A stretch of DNA of 64,000 bases from an uncultured Eubacteriales bacterium (GCA_934373635.1 CAKROZ010000001.1:62001-126000); one strand, 5' to 3'; shown: positions 20,961 to 29,364, counted from the stretch's first letter. The notes: a model not told the origin generated them from the letters alone. Made by a program: numbers and translations.

Positions 20961-21205
20961 GAGAGCGTACCTTCTTCCTCGGGACGTACCTCGATATTTG
21001 CCGCATCCTCGCGGCGCAGGGTCAGCTCGTAGTCGCGCAGGCGGATCTCCATCGGGTCGCCGAGCGGCGCGATCTTCGTCACCGTGACACGGGTGCGGGG
21101 AAGGATCCCCATGTCGAGAAAGCGGAAGCGCAGCTCCCCCTCGCCCCCGACCTTCGTAATCACGGCGCTCTTCCCGACGGGAAGACGGTCAAGTGTCATA
21201 GACAA
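20957..21205 (-). CDS. feoA: FeoA, ferrous iron transport accessory protein
   Basis: 82 residues, an SH3-like FeoA domain beginning MTLDRLPVGKSAVITKVGG, with LRFRFLDMGILPRTRVTVTK typical of the family. FeoA is a small cytoplasmic partner needed for FeoB transport. Its stop overlaps the feoB start (ATGA), which argues for coupled translation. A perfect-spacing promoter lies at 21347-21319, with a leader of about 107 nt holding a hairpin and a GAATTAW array. Confidence 0.93.
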   Translation of the reverse strand: MSMTLDRLPVGKSAVITKVGGEGELRFRFLDMGILPRTRVTVTKIAPLGDPMEIRLRDYELTLRREDAANIEVRPEEEGTLS

Positions 21206-21215
21206 ACCTCTTCTA

Positions 21216-21250
21216 TAATTAAGAATTATGAATTAAGAATCAAGAATCGT
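21216..21250 (+). repeat. GAATTAW heptamer array 2 (five units, in the feoA leader)
   Basis: Units TAATTAA, GAATTAT, GAATTAA, GAATCAA, GAATCGT. It lies only ~10 bp upstream of the feoA start codon, so the feoAB mRNA carries the reverse complement right before its ribosome binding site. Confidence 0.85.
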
Positions 21251-21285
21251 GATGAATATTTGCGAAACCTTTTTCGGCTTTTTTG

Positions 21286-21307
21286 AAAGTCAGGTCTTTC
21301 TGACTTT
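21286..21307 (-). promoter_or_regulatory. Inverted repeat in the feoA leader
   Basis: AAAGTCAG (21286-21293) and CTGACTTT (21300-21307) form a perfect 8-bp stem with a 6-nt loop; CGGC/GCCG outside adds pairs. It starts ~5 nt after the predicted feoA transcription start, so it could be an operator or an RNA hairpin. Confidence 0.55.
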
Positions 21308-21318
21308 TCGCCGAATAC

Positions 21319-21347
21319 AGTATAGCAGACGGAGACGGGGCTGTCAA
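21319..21347 (-). promoter_or_regulatory. Promoter of feoAB
   Basis: Minus strand TTGACA (21347-21342), 17-bp spacer, TATACT (21324-21319). Confidence 0.85.
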
Positions 21348-21560
21348 GCAAAATGCAAAATTTTTTCGAATTTCAACCCCGTTTTATAACGAAAATATTG
21401 ACGAAAAAATCAGGGGATTTTTGTCGAAATCCACGAAGGAAAAATTCTTCTGCCCCGAATTATCGGACATGGGGAAAAGAGAGCGGAAAAGTTGCCCAAA
21501 AATTCCGCCCTTTTTTGGTGCATTTGTGACAGAGCGCGGGGAAAAATAAAATTGCAAAAA

Positions 21561-21608
21561 ATACTATATATTGAGATTGGGGCTTGACAAACTCACAACA
21601 TGTGGTAT
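21561..21608 (+). promoter_or_regulatory. Pair of candidate NrdR boxes
   Basis: Box 1 (21561-21576, ATACTATATATTGAGA) matches the NrdR consensus ACACWATATWTWGTGT at 13 of 16 positions. Box 2 (21593-21608, TCACAACATGTGGTAT) matches at 11 of 16. Their centres are 32 bp apart, the three-turn spacing known for NrdR tandem boxes. Box 2 covers the spacer and half of the -10. NrdR represses ribonucleotide reductase genes when dATP is plentiful. Confidence 0.75.
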
Positions 21609-21611
21609 AAT
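21584..21611 (+). promoter_or_regulatory. Promoter of nrdD
   Basis: TTGACA (21584-21589), 16-bp spacer, TATAAT (21606-21611), overlapped by the second NrdR box. Confidence 0.85.
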
Positions 21612-21720
21612 AGGGGTAGTCGCCGAAAAGACGGGCGACGGTGAATCACAGGGGGAGTGCGACGGGGAAGACCCGCGCTCTTCCATTCTATTTATATACA
21701 CGCAAACAGGAGAAAAGACG

Positions 21721-23895
21721 ATGAAACTCATCAAGAGAAACGGGTCGGAGACCGTCTTCGACCGCGAGAAGATCGCGGCGGCGGTCACGAAGGCGAACGA
21801 GGCGGTCGCAGAGGTCGACAGACTCTCGCCCGAGACGGTCGAAGAGATCGCCCGCAATGTGGAAAAACAGTGCAAGACCATGAAGCGCTCGGTTCACGTC
21901 GAGGAGGTGCAGGACCTTGTCGAACGGGAGATCATGAAGAAGGGCGCCTTCGCTCTTGCCAAAGCCTATATCACCTACCGCTATAAACGCGCGCTGGTCC
22001 GCAAGGCAAACACCACGGATGAAAAGATCCTCTCCCTGATCGAGTGTAACAACGAGGAAGTCAAGCAGGAGAATTCAAACAAGAATCCGACGGTGAACAG
22101 CGTACAGCGCGATTATATGGCGGGCGAGGTGTCCAAGGACATCACGAACCGCCTTCTTCTTCCCCCCGACATCGTAAAGGCGCATGAGGAAGGGCTCATT
22201 CACTTCCACGACGCCGACTATTTCGCGCAGCATATGCACAACTGCGACCTCGTTAACCTCGAGGACATGCTCCAGAACGGCACGGTGATCTCGGGCACCA
22301 TGATTGAGAAGCCGCACAGCTTCTCCACCGCCTGCAACATCGCGACGCAGATCATCGCGCAGGTCGCCTCCAACCAGTACGGCGGGCAGTCCATCAGCCT
22401 GACGCACCTCGCCCCCTTCGTGCAGATCAGCCGCGAGAAGATTCTCGCGCGCGTGCGCGCCGAGCTTGCCGAGGCGGGCGTCTCGGACGAAAAAATCATC
22501 GCGAAGATCACCGAAGAGCGCCTGCGCGAGGAGATCCGCCGCGGCGTCCAGTGCATCCAGTATCAGGTCGTCACTCTTCTGACCACGAACGGACAGGCAC
22601 CCTTCATCACCATCTTTATGTACCTCGGAGAGGCGAAGAACGAGCAGGAGAAGGCAGACCTCGCCCTCATCATCGAGGAGACGCTTCTTCAGCGCTATCA
22701 GGGCGTCAAGAACGAGGCGGGCGTATGGATCACTCCCGCGTTTCCGAAGCTCATCTACGTCCTCGAGGAGCAGAACGTGCACCCCGACTCGAAGTATTAC
22801 TATCTGACCCGTCTTGCCGCGAAGTGCACGGCAAAGCGCATGGTCCCCGACTATATCTCCGAGAAGATCATGCTTCAGAACAAGATCGACAAGAACGGAG
22901 AAGGGCATTGCTATACCTGCATGGGTTGCCGCAGCTTCCTCACGCCCTACGTCGACGAGAACGGAAAGCCGAAGTATTACGGACGCTTCAATCAGGGCGT
23001 CGTCACCGTCAACCTTGTGGACATCGGACTGTCCGCGGGGGGTGATATGGAGAAATTCTGGCAGGTCTTCGACGAGCGCATGGAGCTTTGCCACAGAGCC
23101 TTGCAGGCACGTCACGAGCGCCTCAGCGGCACGCTCTCGGATGCCGCGCCCATCCTTTGGCAGTACGGCGCGCTCACGAGACTCAAGAAGGGTGAGACGA
23201 TCGATAAGTACCTGCACGGCGGCTATTCCACCCTGTCCCTCGGCTACGCGGGACTTTGGGAGTGCGTATATTCGCTGAATCATAAGAAGCTGACCGAACC
23301 CGAGGGCGAGGCGCTCGGGCTCGAGATCATGAAGAAACTCAACGAGTACACCGCGAAGTGGAAGAAGGAAGAGAACATCGACTACTCGCTCTACGGCACG
23401 CCCCTTGAGAGCACGACCTACAAATTCGCGAAGTGCCTGCAAAAGCGCTTCGGTATCGTCGAGGGCGTGACCGATAAGAACTATATCACGAATTCTTATC
23501 ACGTTCACGTCACCGAGCCGATCGATGCGTTCAAGAAGCTCGAGCTCGAGGCGAAATTTCAGCTTCTGTCTCCCGGCGGCGCAATTTCTTATGTCGAGGT
23601 TCCCGACATGCAGAACAACATCGAGGCGGTTCTCGGCGTGATGCAGTTTATCTACGACCACATCATGTACGCCGAGTTGAATACCAAGAGCGACTACTGT
23701 CAGGTGTGCGGCTACGACGGGGAGATCTCGATCGAGACCGACGAGGACGGAAAGCTCGTCTGGGAGTGCCCGAATTGCCACAACCGCGACCAGTCGAAGA
23801 TGAACGTCGCGCGCCGTACCTGCGGCTATATCGGTACGCAGTATTGGAACCAAGGGCGCACGCAGGAGATCAAGGATCGCGTATTGCATCTGTAA
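21721..23895 (+). CDS. nrdD: Anaerobic ribonucleoside-triphosphate reductase, class III
   Basis: 724 residues. An ATP-cone (about 1-95, MKLIKRNGSETVFDREKI) is followed by the ten-stranded catalytic barrel. The C-terminus has a four-cysteine zinc site (CQVCGYDGE and CPNCHN) and the glycyl-radical segment RRTCGYIGTQ. It makes dNTPs from NTPs without oxygen. The frame is open from 21571, but that would include the promoter; ATG 21721 begins exactly at the ATP-cone. The activase gene nrdG, usually next door, is not downstream here. The next gene, 170 bp on, is a tRNA modification enzyme. Confidence 0.96.
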   Translation: MKLIKRNGSETVFDREKIAAAVTKANEAVAEVDRLSPETVEEIARNVEKQCKTMKRSVHVEEVQDLVEREIMKKGAFALAKAYITYRYKRALVRKANTTDEKILSLIECNNEEVKQENSNKNPTVNSVQRDYMAGEVSKDITNRLLLPPDIVKAHEEGLIHFHDADYFAQHMHNCDLVNLEDMLQNGTVISGTMIEKPHSFSTACNIATQIIAQVASNQYGGQSISLTHLAPFVQISREKILARVRAELAEAGVSDEKIIAKITEERLREEIRRGVQCIQYQVVTLLTTNGQAPFITIFMYLGEAKNEQEKADLALIIEETLLQRYQGVKNEAGVWITPAFPKLIYVLEEQNVHPDSKYYYLTRLAAKCTAKRMVPDYISEKIMLQNKIDKNGEGHCYTCMGCRSFLTPYVDENGKPKYYGRFNQGVVTVNLVDIGLSAGGDMEKFWQVFDERMELCHRALQARHERLSGTLSDAAPILWQYGALTRLKKGETIDKYLHGGYSTLSLGYAGLWECVYSLNHKKLTEPEGEALGLEIMKKLNEYTAKWKKEENIDYSLYGTPLESTTYKFAKCLQKRFGIVEGVTDKNYITNSYHVHVTEPIDAFKKLELEAKFQLLSPGGAISYVEVPDMQNNIEAVLGVMQFIYDHIMYAELNTKSDYCQVCGYDGEISIETDEDGKLVWECPNCHNRDQSKMNVARRTCGYIGTQYWNQGRTQEIKDRVLHL

Positions 23896-23951
23896 TATCA
23901 AAAAACGGGGCTGTCGCATCGGTTTGTAAAAATCGAAGGCAGCCTCCTTTA

Positions 23952-23986
23952 TAATTAAGAATGATGAATGATGAATTATGAATTGG
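23952..23986 (+). repeat. GAATTAW heptamer array 3 (five units)
   Basis: Units TAATTAA, GAATGAT (x2), GAATTAT, GAATTGG between nrdD and dusB. Confidence 0.85.
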
Positions 23987-24065
23987 GCGCAGAGCCGAAG
24001 GAAATTTTTGAATTTTCGGCTTGGCAAAGCTTCCTGCCGAATTCATACTATGCTTTGAGGTTTTT

Positions 24066-25049
24066 ATGATTTTTTCGGGAATTTCGGTGCCGCACGGATT
24101 GTTTTTGGCACCGATGGCGGGATTTACCGACCACGCGATGCGCGCGGTCTGTCACGCCTTCGGCGCGGAGTATACCGTGACCGAGATGGTGAGCGCGAAG
24201 GCTGTGGTCTTCGGCGATAAAAAGACCGCCGCCCTTGCGAGGATCTACGGGGACGAAGCCCCCGCGGCACTTCAGCTCTTCGGGAGCGAACCCGACATCC
24301 TCGCCTGTGCGGCGGAAAAAATGAGCGCGGGGGTCGAGGGGGGCATTCCTCCCGCCGCGATTGACATCAATATGGGGTGCCCCGTCCCGAAGGTGTACGG
24401 GAACGGAGAGGGAAGCGCCCTCATGCGCGACCCCGAGAAGATCTATCGTATTCTGCTCGCCCTGTGCGGCGCGACCGATCTGCCCGTCACGGTGAAGTTT
24501 CGCGCGGGCATCGACCCGCAAAGCAGAAACGCGGTCGATTGTGCCCTCGCCGCCGAGGCGGGGGGCGCCGCCCTACTCGCCGTGCACGGCAGGACGAGGA
24601 GCGAGTTTTACGGCGGACGGGCAGACCGCGGGATCATCGCCGAGGTAAAGCGCGCCGTGCATATCCCCGTGATCGCGAACGGGGACATCCTGACCGCGGC
24701 GGACGCGCTTTCCATGCTCTCCGAGACGGGGGCGGACGGCGTGATGATCGGGCGGGGCGCCGTCGGAAACCCCTTCCTGTTTTCCGAGATCCGCGCCGCT
24801 CTCGACAAAATTCCTTACACTCCGCCGACAAGGGAGGAGCGGGTCGACACCGCACTTTTTGAGCTGTCTCTCGCCATCCGCGAAAAAGGGGAGAGCATCG
24901 CGGTCAGGGAGGGGAGAAAGCGCCTTTCGTGCTACCTCCGTGGCTTTCGCGGGGCGGCTGCCCTTCGTGCGAAGATCCACCTTGCCGAGACGGAAGACGA
25001 GGTGAAAGCCACCTTTGAAGAAGCCCTCAAGGAAGAGACGATAGAATGA
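24066..25049 (+). CDS. dusB: tRNA-dihydrouridine synthase, DusB type
   Basis: 327 residues. An FMN-binding TIM barrel opens with LFLAPMAGFTDHAMR. DINMGCPVPKV holds the catalytic cysteine, VTVKFRAG and LLAVHGRTR bind flavin and RNA, and IANGDI plus VMIGRGAVGNP form the phosphate site. It reduces uridines in the tRNA D-loop using NADPH and FMN. The frame is open from 24021, but GAGG upstream of ATG 24066 and the family start favour the shorter form. It ends in a convergent 19-bp terminator. Confidence 0.92.
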   Translation: MIFSGISVPHGLFLAPMAGFTDHAMRAVCHAFGAEYTVTEMVSAKAVVFGDKKTAALARIYGDEAPAALQLFGSEPDILACAAEKMSAGVEGGIPPAAIDINMGCPVPKVYGNGEGSALMRDPEKIYRILLALCGATDLPVTVKFRAGIDPQSRNAVDCALAAEAGGAALLAVHGRTRSEFYGGRADRGIIAEVKRAVHIPVIANGDILTAADALSMLSETGADGVMIGRGAVGNPFLFSEIRAALDKIPYTPPTREERVDTALFELSLAIREKGESIAVREGRKRLSCYLRGFRGAAALRAKIHLAETEDEVKATFEEALKEETIE

Positions 25050-25062
25050 CTCCAAAAAAAAG

Positions 25063-25109
25063 AAAACCGTGCGTTTTGCAAACAAATCGTTGCAAAACGC
25101 ACGGTTTTT
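25063..25109. terminator. Bidirectional 19-bp terminator between dusB and the RluA gene
   Basis: Perfect 19-bp stem (25063-25081 with 25090-25108), A run on the left and T run on the right, 8-nt loop. Confidence 0.92.
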
Positions 25110-25128
25110 GGATGAAAAAGCGAAGCTT

Positions 25129-26031
25129 TCAAAAAAGAGCATCGTCCGAAATATCAAGCGACGGAAACTCCTCGGAGACAAAATGCGGTCGATAGAAGAG
25201 CCCGACCCTTTCTCCCGTGCGCGGGTGAGGGAATTCGAGCCCCGCGGCGGCGAGCCGGTAGTGCGCCTCCTCCCGCCCGACACCGTAGAGAAAGTCGGCG
25301 TCGAGCGGCGCGCCGAGGTATGCCATGTGAACGCGGAGCTGATGTGTCCTTCCTGTCAGAGGCGTGAGCACGACGAGGGCGTGCCCCGCTTCGTTTTGGG
25401 CAAGGGTGCGGTAGCGCGTGCGCGCGGGCTTCCCGTCCTCCCGTACCACGCGGCGAAGCGCCCCTTCGCTCTCCCTCGCGATCGGCGCATCGATCTCCCC
25501 TTCGGGAGGCGTCGGCGGTCGGGAGGTGACGGCGAGATACCTCTTTCGGATCTCCCCGCCCGCCATCGCCTCGGAGAGACGGAGGGCGGAGAGCGCGTCC
25601 TTCGCGATCAGTACCAAGCCCTCGGTGTCCCTGTCAAGCCGCGTGATCGCGCGGAACACGAAGGGGCGCGGGGCAACATACGCGGCGACGGCGTTCGCGA
25701 GGGTCGGCAGATGGTTCCCGCGCGACGGGTGCGTCGGCATGTTCGGCGGCTTCTTTGCGACGAGCACCTCTTCGTCCTCATAGACAAGCTCGAGGGGGAG
25801 GGAGATCGGCGGGATGTTTTCGCTTTTCCCCGTCGGCAGGGTGACGGTGAGCGTGTCGCCGACGGATAACGGATCGACGGTACGCAACGGAAGACCGTCC
25901 CGCGCGATGCCGCCGTACTTCACCCGACGGATGAGGGAGGAGGAAAAACCACGCCGCGAGAGAAATTCCCGCACCGTCAACCCGCCGTCTCCCTCGCCGA
26001 CGGAAAATGTCAGAGCTTCCGTGTCCCTCAC
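25129..26031 (-). CDS. RluA-family 23S rRNA/tRNA pseudouridine synthase
   Basis: About 300 residues. An S4-like RNA-binding start (REFLSRRGFSSSLIRRVKYGG) precedes the catalytic domain. ITRLDRDTEGLVLIAK carries the catalytic aspartate (RLD motif), and LTGRTHQLRVHMAYLG is the second family motif. It isomerises specific uridines to pseudouridine. The target is not readable. Start choice is awkward: no ATG lies after the promoter. GTG 26031 overlaps the AGGAGG site itself, while an in-frame ACG at 26022 has ideal 8-nt spacing. The coordinate given uses GTG. Confidence 0.88.
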   Translation of the reverse strand: MRDTEALTFSVGEGDGGLTVREFLSRRGFSSSLIRRVKYGGIARDGLPLRTVDPLSVGDTLTVTLPTGKSENIPPISLPLELVYEDEEVLVAKKPPNMPTHPSRGNHLPTLANAVAAYVAPRPFVFRAITRLDRDTEGLVLIAKDALSALRLSEAMAGGEIRKRYLAVTSRPPTPPEGEIDAPIARESEGALRRVVREDGKPARTRYRTLAQNEAGHALVVLTPLTGRTHQLRVHMAYLGAPLDADFLYGVGREEAHYRLAAAGLEFPHPRTGERVGLFYRPHFVSEEFPSLDISDDALF

Positions 26032-26044
26032 CTCCTTTTTTTCG

Positions 26045-26073
26045 ATGATAGCATATTTTTTTCTCTCTGTCAA
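26045..26073 (-). promoter_or_regulatory. Promoter of the RluA-family gene
   Basis: Minus strand TTGACA (26073-26068), 17-bp spacer, TATCAT (26050-26045). The implied leader is only about 10 nt and begins at the ribosome binding site. Confidence 0.75.
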
Positions 26074-26092
26074 CCGTCCGCGCACTTTCCCC

Positions 26093-26121
26093 TTGCAAAA
26101 CGCGGAAAACTATGCTATAAT
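26093..26121 (+). promoter_or_regulatory. Promoter of the glpA-like operon
   Basis: TTGCAA (26093-26098), 17-bp spacer, TATAAT (26116-26121), back to back with the RluA-family promoter. Confidence 0.75.
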
Positions 26122-26218
26122 GTGGACAAGCTACTATTTGCGCGGAAGTATATGCCCGCGCGGATGACGCGTGTTTTGGAAGAAAGGACGCTTTCGCTTT
26201 GCAAAGCGACGGGAAAAA

Positions 26219-27664
26219 ATGAAGGATGCGGTAATCGTCGGCGCGGGTGTCGTCGGCGGATTGATTGCGAGGGAGCTGACGCGACAGGGACTCTCGGTCA
26301 CGATCCTCGAGAGAATGTCCGATGTCGCCATGGGGGCGACGCGCGCGAACAGCGCGATCGTGCATGCAGGCTTCGACGCAAAAGAAGGCTCGCTCAAGGC
26401 GAGACTGAACGTGCGCGGCTCGGAAATGATGGAGGACGTCGCGCGTGAGCTCGGCGTCAGATACCGTCGGTGCGGGTCACTGGTCGTCGCCTTTTCCGAG
26501 GAGGAGGTCGACACGCTCCGCACACTTCTTCTGCGGGGAGAAAAGAACGGGGTCAAGGGACTGAAAATTCTCACGCGGGAAGAGGTGCTCGCCCTCGAGC
26601 CGAACATCGGGGAGGGCGTCGTCGCCGCGCTCCATGCCCCGACGGGCGCGATCGTCTGCCCGTATGAATTGTGCATCGCCGCAATCGGGAACGCGATGGA
26701 CAACGGCGCCGAGCTTTGTCGGAACTTCGAGGTCACCGCGATCGAACGCACGGGCGAAGGCTTTCGCCTGACCTCCTCTCACGGGGAGAGCGTCGAGGGA
26801 CGCCTCGTCATCAACTGCGCGGGCGCCTATTCCGACGAGGTCGCGAAGATGGCGGGTGCGGGGAGCTTCACCGTTCATCCGCGAAAGGGAGAATACCTCC
26901 TTCTCGACCGCGAGTGCGGAGATACCGTCGGCAGGACGATCTTCCGCTGTCCCACGAAGATGGGCAAGGGCATTCTCGTCACTCCCACCGTGGACGGCAA
27001 CCTTTTGCTCGGACCCACCGCCGAGGACATCGAGGACAAGGAAGATACCTCGACGGGCGCCCTCGGACTTGCCACGGTGCGCCGCCTCGCGGCAGAGCAG
27101 GTGCGCGGCATGGATTTCCGTAAGATCATTACCTCCTTTGCGGGGCTCCGCAGTGTCGGCTCCACGGGGGATTTCATCATCGATATGCCGATCTCGGACT
27201 TCGTCAACGTCGCCGCCATCGAGAGCCCCGGGCTCTCCTCCGCGCCCGCCATTGCCGAATACGTCGCGGAACTTCTCAAATATGCGGGCGTAAAGCTTTC
27301 GCCCCGCGCGGACTTCGACCCCGTCCGCACCCCGTCGCACGCGTTCCGCGATGCCGACATCGACGAGAAGAACCGCATGATCGCCTCCCGTCCCGATTAC
27401 GCGCACATTATCTGCCGTTGCGAGACGGTGAGCGAGGGAGAGATCGTCGACGCCATCCGCAGAAACCCCGGTGCTGTCGACGTCGACGGCGTAAAGCGGC
27501 GCACCCGCGCCACGATGGGCCGCTGTCAGGGCGGCTTCTGCACCCCCTATATCGCCGAGATCCTCGCACGCGAGCTCGGCATCCCCTATGAGACCGTCAC
27601 GAAGTCGGGCGGTGCCTCCTATCTGAACGTCGGACGCACCAAGACCCCGCTCGGAAAGGAGTAA
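26219..27664 (+). CDS. glpA: GlpA-like FAD-dependent glycerol-3-phosphate dehydrogenase
   Basis: 481 residues. An N-terminal FAD-binding fold (DAVIVGAGVVGGLIARELTR) leads a DAO-family domain. The C-terminal ~85 residues are a BFD-like [2Fe-2S] domain with IICRCETVSEGE and GRCQGGFC. This is the architecture of the Clostridia/Thermotoga enzyme that oxidises glycerol-3-phosphate to dihydroxyacetone phosphate. ATG 26219 fits the family start but has only a weak site. A GTG at 26171 would add 16 basic residues. GAAAGGA lies 30 nt upstream, separated by the palindrome GCTTTGCAAAGC. It leads a three-gene operon. Confidence 0.85.
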   Translation: MKDAVIVGAGVVGGLIARELTRQGLSVTILERMSDVAMGATRANSAIVHAGFDAKEGSLKARLNVRGSEMMEDVARELGVRYRRCGSLVVAFSEEEVDTLRTLLLRGEKNGVKGLKILTREEVLALEPNIGEGVVAALHAPTGAIVCPYELCIAAIGNAMDNGAELCRNFEVTAIERTGEGFRLTSSHGESVEGRLVINCAGAYSDEVAKMAGAGSFTVHPRKGEYLLLDRECGDTVGRTIFRCPTKMGKGILVTPTVDGNLLLGPTAEDIEDKEDTSTGALGLATVRRLAAEQVRGMDFRKIITSFAGLRSVGSTGDFIIDMPISDFVNVAAIESPGLSSAPAIAEYVAELLKYAGVKLSPRADFDPVRTPSHAFRDADIDEKNRMIASRPDYAHIICRCETVSEGEIVDAIRRNPGAVDVDGVKRRTRATMGRCQGGFCTPYIAEILARELGIPYETVTKSGGASYLNVGRTKTPLGKE

Positions 27665-27668
27665 GAAG

Positions 27669-28919
27669 ATGAAAAAGGACCTTGTGATCATCGGCGGCGG
27701 ACCCGCGGGGATGGCGGCGGCGATCGCCGCGTACCGCGACGGCGTTCGCGATCTTCTGATCCTCGAGAGAGAAGAGACGCTCGGCGGTATTCTGACACAG
27801 TGCATTCACAACGGCTTCGGGCTTCACCGCTTCGGCGAGGAGCTGACGGGACCCGAGTACGCCTATCGTTACGAAAAAGAAGTGGAGGAGCTCGGCATCC
27901 CCTATCTCACCGAGACCACGGTCATCTCCCTGTCGGGGGAGAAGGTCGTGACCGCCATGAACCGTAAGCTCGGCGTCTTTACGATAGAGGCGGGCGCGGT
28001 CATCCTCGCGATGGGATGCCGCGAGAGACCGAAGGGCGCCCTCAACATCGCGGGCACACGTCCCGCCGGCATTTATACCGCGGGCACCGCACAGAAATTC
28101 GTCAATCGGAAGGGCTATCTCCCGGGGCGCGAGGTCGTGATCCTCGGCTCGGGCGACATCGGACTCATCATGGCGCGCCGCATGACGCTCGAGGGAGCGA
28201 AGGTCAAGGCAGTGTGCGAGCTTTTGCCTTATTCGGGAGGACTCGCCCGCAACATCGAGCAGTGCCTTCACGATTTTGATATCCCCCTGCGCCTTTCCAC
28301 CACCGTGGTGGAGATCCACGGGCGGGAGCGCCTCGAGGGCGTGACGGTCGCCGCCGTGGATGCCGATCGCCGTCCGATCGAGAGCACGCGAGAGTACATC
28401 CCCTGCGATACCCTCCTTCTTTCCTGCGGTCTGATCCCCGAGAACGAGCTGACGCGGGGCGCGGGCATCGGCATGGATGCCGTCACGGGCGGTGCCACGG
28501 TCAATGAGGAGAGGGAGACCGACCTCGACGGCGTGTTCGCCGCGGGCAACGTCCTTCACGTTCACGATCTCGTCGATTACGTCTCGGAGGAGGCGGAGAT
28601 CGCGGGACACGCCGCCGCGCGCTACCTTGCGGGCGCACGCCATACGGGCACGCCGATCACCGTGCGCGCCGAGGGCGGCGTGCGCTATACCGTTCCGAGG
28701 AAGATCACGGGACGGGACGCGGTGAAGCTCTTCTTCCGCGTCGGCGACGTCTATCGCGATAAGGAGATCGCCGTCTTCGACGGAGAGAGACTTCTCTATT
28801 CGAGAAAAACAAAAAAGCTCGCCCCGGGCGAGATGGAGACGGTCCTTCTCTCGGCGGAGAAACTCGCCTCGGTCACGAGCGGCGAGCTCCGCGTGACCCT
28901 TTGTGATATTCGGAAGTAA
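27669..28919 (+). CDS. FAD/NAD(P)-dependent oxidoreductase, partner of the GlpA-like protein
   Basis: 416 residues. Two dinucleotide folds are clear: FAD (DLVIIGGGPAGMAAAIAAYR) and NAD(P) (EVVILGSGDIGLIMARRM), with GVFAAGNVLHVHD closing the FAD site and a membrane-protein-free soluble profile. A CIHNGFG segment sits early on. In Thermotoga and Clostridia this protein always accompanies the GlpA-like dehydrogenase and probably passes its electrons to NAD(P) or a redox carrier (inference). It starts 4 bp after glpA, with AAGGAG overlapping the glpA stop. Confidence 0.85.
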   Translation: MKKDLVIIGGGPAGMAAAIAAYRDGVRDLLILEREETLGGILTQCIHNGFGLHRFGEELTGPEYAYRYEKEVEELGIPYLTETTVISLSGEKVVTAMNRKLGVFTIEAGAVILAMGCRERPKGALNIAGTRPAGIYTAGTAQKFVNRKGYLPGREVVILGSGDIGLIMARRMTLEGAKVKAVCELLPYSGGLARNIEQCLHDFDIPLRLSTTVVEIHGRERLEGVTVAAVDADRRPIESTREYIPCDTLLLSCGLIPENELTRGAGIGMDAVTGGATVNEERETDLDGVFAAGNVLHVHDLVDYVSEEAEIAGHAAARYLAGARHTGTPITVRAEGGVRYTVPRKITGRDAVKLFFRVGDVYRDKEIAVFDGERLLYSRKTKKLAPGEMETVLLSAEKLASVTSGELRVTLCDIRK

Positions 28920-28995
28920 AAAGACTTCCGCGCCCATGACGGGGACGGAAGCCATAATAAGTAAACAAAAATTAACATTTTACAAGGATAACGGT

Positions 28996-29364
28996 ATGAA
29001 AGAACGGATTCTTACCTGTATTGTATGTCCCCGCGGCTGTGAGATCACGGTCGAGCTTTCGGAGGACGGCGCCGTCAGGAACGTGCACGGGAACGCCTGC
29101 CCCCGCGGCGCCACCTATGCCGAACGGGAGTGCACGCACCCCGAGCGCACCGTGACGAGTACCGTGCGCACCGCGGACGGCGGCGTCGCGAGCGTCAAGA
29201 CGCGCACACCCGTCCCGAAGGAGAGCGTGTTCGCCGTGATGCGCGCGATCGCCGGGGTGACGGCGCCCGCCGCCCTGTCGGTCGGTGACGTCATCGTTCC
29301 GAATATTGCCGACACGGGGGTCGATCTTGTCGCGACGGAGAACCGCCGCCCCGTGGATCGCTGA
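28996..29364 (+). CDS. DUF1667 protein, third gene of the glycerol-3-phosphate cluster
   Basis: 122 residues with the DUF1667 cysteine pattern: CIVCPRGCEITV near the N-terminus and GNACPRGATYAE about 25 residues later. Four cysteines could bind an iron-sulphur cluster. The family travels with the two flavoproteins upstream; its job is unproven, plausibly electron transfer. The frame is open from 28903, but ATG 28996 starts right before the conserved region. The 76-bp gap holds a CTTCCG/CGGAAG hairpin, which may adjust the level of this subunit. Confidence 0.8.
   Translation: MKERILTCIVCPRGCEITVELSEDGAVRNVHGNACPRGATYAERECTHPERTVTSTVRTADGGVASVKTRTPVPKESVFAVMRAIAGVTAPAALSVGDVIVPNIADTGVDLVATENRRPVDR

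Larger units (their letters stand above)
21206..21720. other. 515-bp divergent control region between feoA and nrdD
   Basis: It contains the feoA leader and promoter, an AT-rich centre (21350-21560) without recognisable genes, and the nrdD operator, promoter and ~100-nt leader. The leader holds GC-rich complementary blocks, but I could not match a riboswitch. Confidence 0.6.

Noticed and set aside
21612..21720. Possible cobalamin riboswitch in the nrdD leader
   Set aside because: Some GC blocks look suggestive, but the leader is only ~100 nt and lacks the conserved B12-box arrangement; the NrdR boxes explain control better.
22075..24027. 650-codon minus frame opposite nrdD
   Set aside because: Mirror of a conserved gene; it also runs through GAATTAW array 3.
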